NCBI GenBank assembly: GCA_947041315.1
Contig: CAMRDW010000014.1
Span: 1 to 32,890 of the forward strand
From: an uncultured Enterovibrio sp.
Lineage (GTDB): Bacteria; Pseudomonadota; Gammaproteobacteria; Enterobacterales; Vibrionaceae
DNA length: 32,890 nucleotides
Direction of reading: 5' to 3'
Both the position numbers and the translations under genes were made by a program. Under the pieces are notes generated by a model. That model searched no databases. It worked only from the letters and a program-made list of their open reading frames with translations, and was not told the origin of the DNA. This document shows, piece by piece, positions 32,863 through 32,890 of the stretch (positions are counted from its first letter, which is position 1; each line of letters opens with the position of its first letter).

Positions 32863-32890
32863 TGTTATCTAATAAGAGATTGATTAAACA

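Larger units (their letters stand above)
32239..32890. other. Repeat cluster at the right edge
   Basis: About 650 bases upstream of sbmA: roughly 120 bases of AT-rich leader, then ERIC-like copies 10-13 one after another. No ORF is supported. Confidence 0.7.

Overview
This 32.9 kb window is chromosomal DNA from an AT-rich gammaproteobacterium. The housekeeping proteins (SbcB, AsnS, AspC, FolE, QueD, MoeA, MoeB, PstSCAB, YgiQ) read as close relatives of the Escherichia coli proteins. DUF3334, the ToxR-like regulator and the sbcB / yohJ-yohK / cdd neighbourhood point towards Vibrionales or Alteromonadales relatives rather than Enterobacterales. I cannot name the genus. There are no rRNA or tRNA genes, no CRISPR array and no full-length insertion sequence.

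Layout. 1-7.3 kb: sbcB, a membrane-anchored ToxR-type winged-helix protein, a periplasmic OB-fold (BOF) protein, yohJ-yohK-cdd, an EamA transporter and a DUF2786 protein. 7.3-12 kb: a long structured upstream region, an OmpA-like porin, a DUF3334 protein carrying a CheX-type motif, and a MATE exporter with repeat debris upstream. 12.2-19.9 kb: queE, queD (convergent), asnS, aspC, folE, then moeA-moeB. Three of the four steps from GTP to preQ0 lie here (folE, queD, queE; queC is not in the window). 20.3-23.9 kb: a pstS-pstC-pstA-pstB phosphate importer with a terminator after pstS and no phoU. 24.1-32.3 kb: a META-domain lipoprotein, a CHASE-GGDEF protein with a degenerate active site, a DUF4250 protein, ygiQ, a YciU-type DNA-mimic protein, a nucleotidyltransferase-like protein and sbmA.

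The feature that cuts across the window is a family of about 125-131 bp interspersed repeats, at least twelve full or partial copies. They share the two core segments and the overall plan of ERIC/IRU elements: TATACCC at one end, GGGTATA at the other, GTGAAGCCCC-type and GTGATTGGGCTGA-type blocks in between. One copy at the right edge sits inside another at a TA dinucleotide, which records mobility. Two copies in opposite orientation bracket folE, and three copies lie within about 12-22 bp of the 3' end of a gene in sense orientation. A separate 179 bp element with 14-bp terminal inverted repeats lies upstream of the MATE gene.

I see no new defence or biosynthetic multi-gene system. The best leads are the CheX-type phosphatase motif in DUF3334, the GGDEF protein that lost its catalytic motif but kept its I-site, the periplasmic-domain-less ToxR homologue with a 4-base overlapping ORF, the structured asnS leader, and the ERIC-like repeats.
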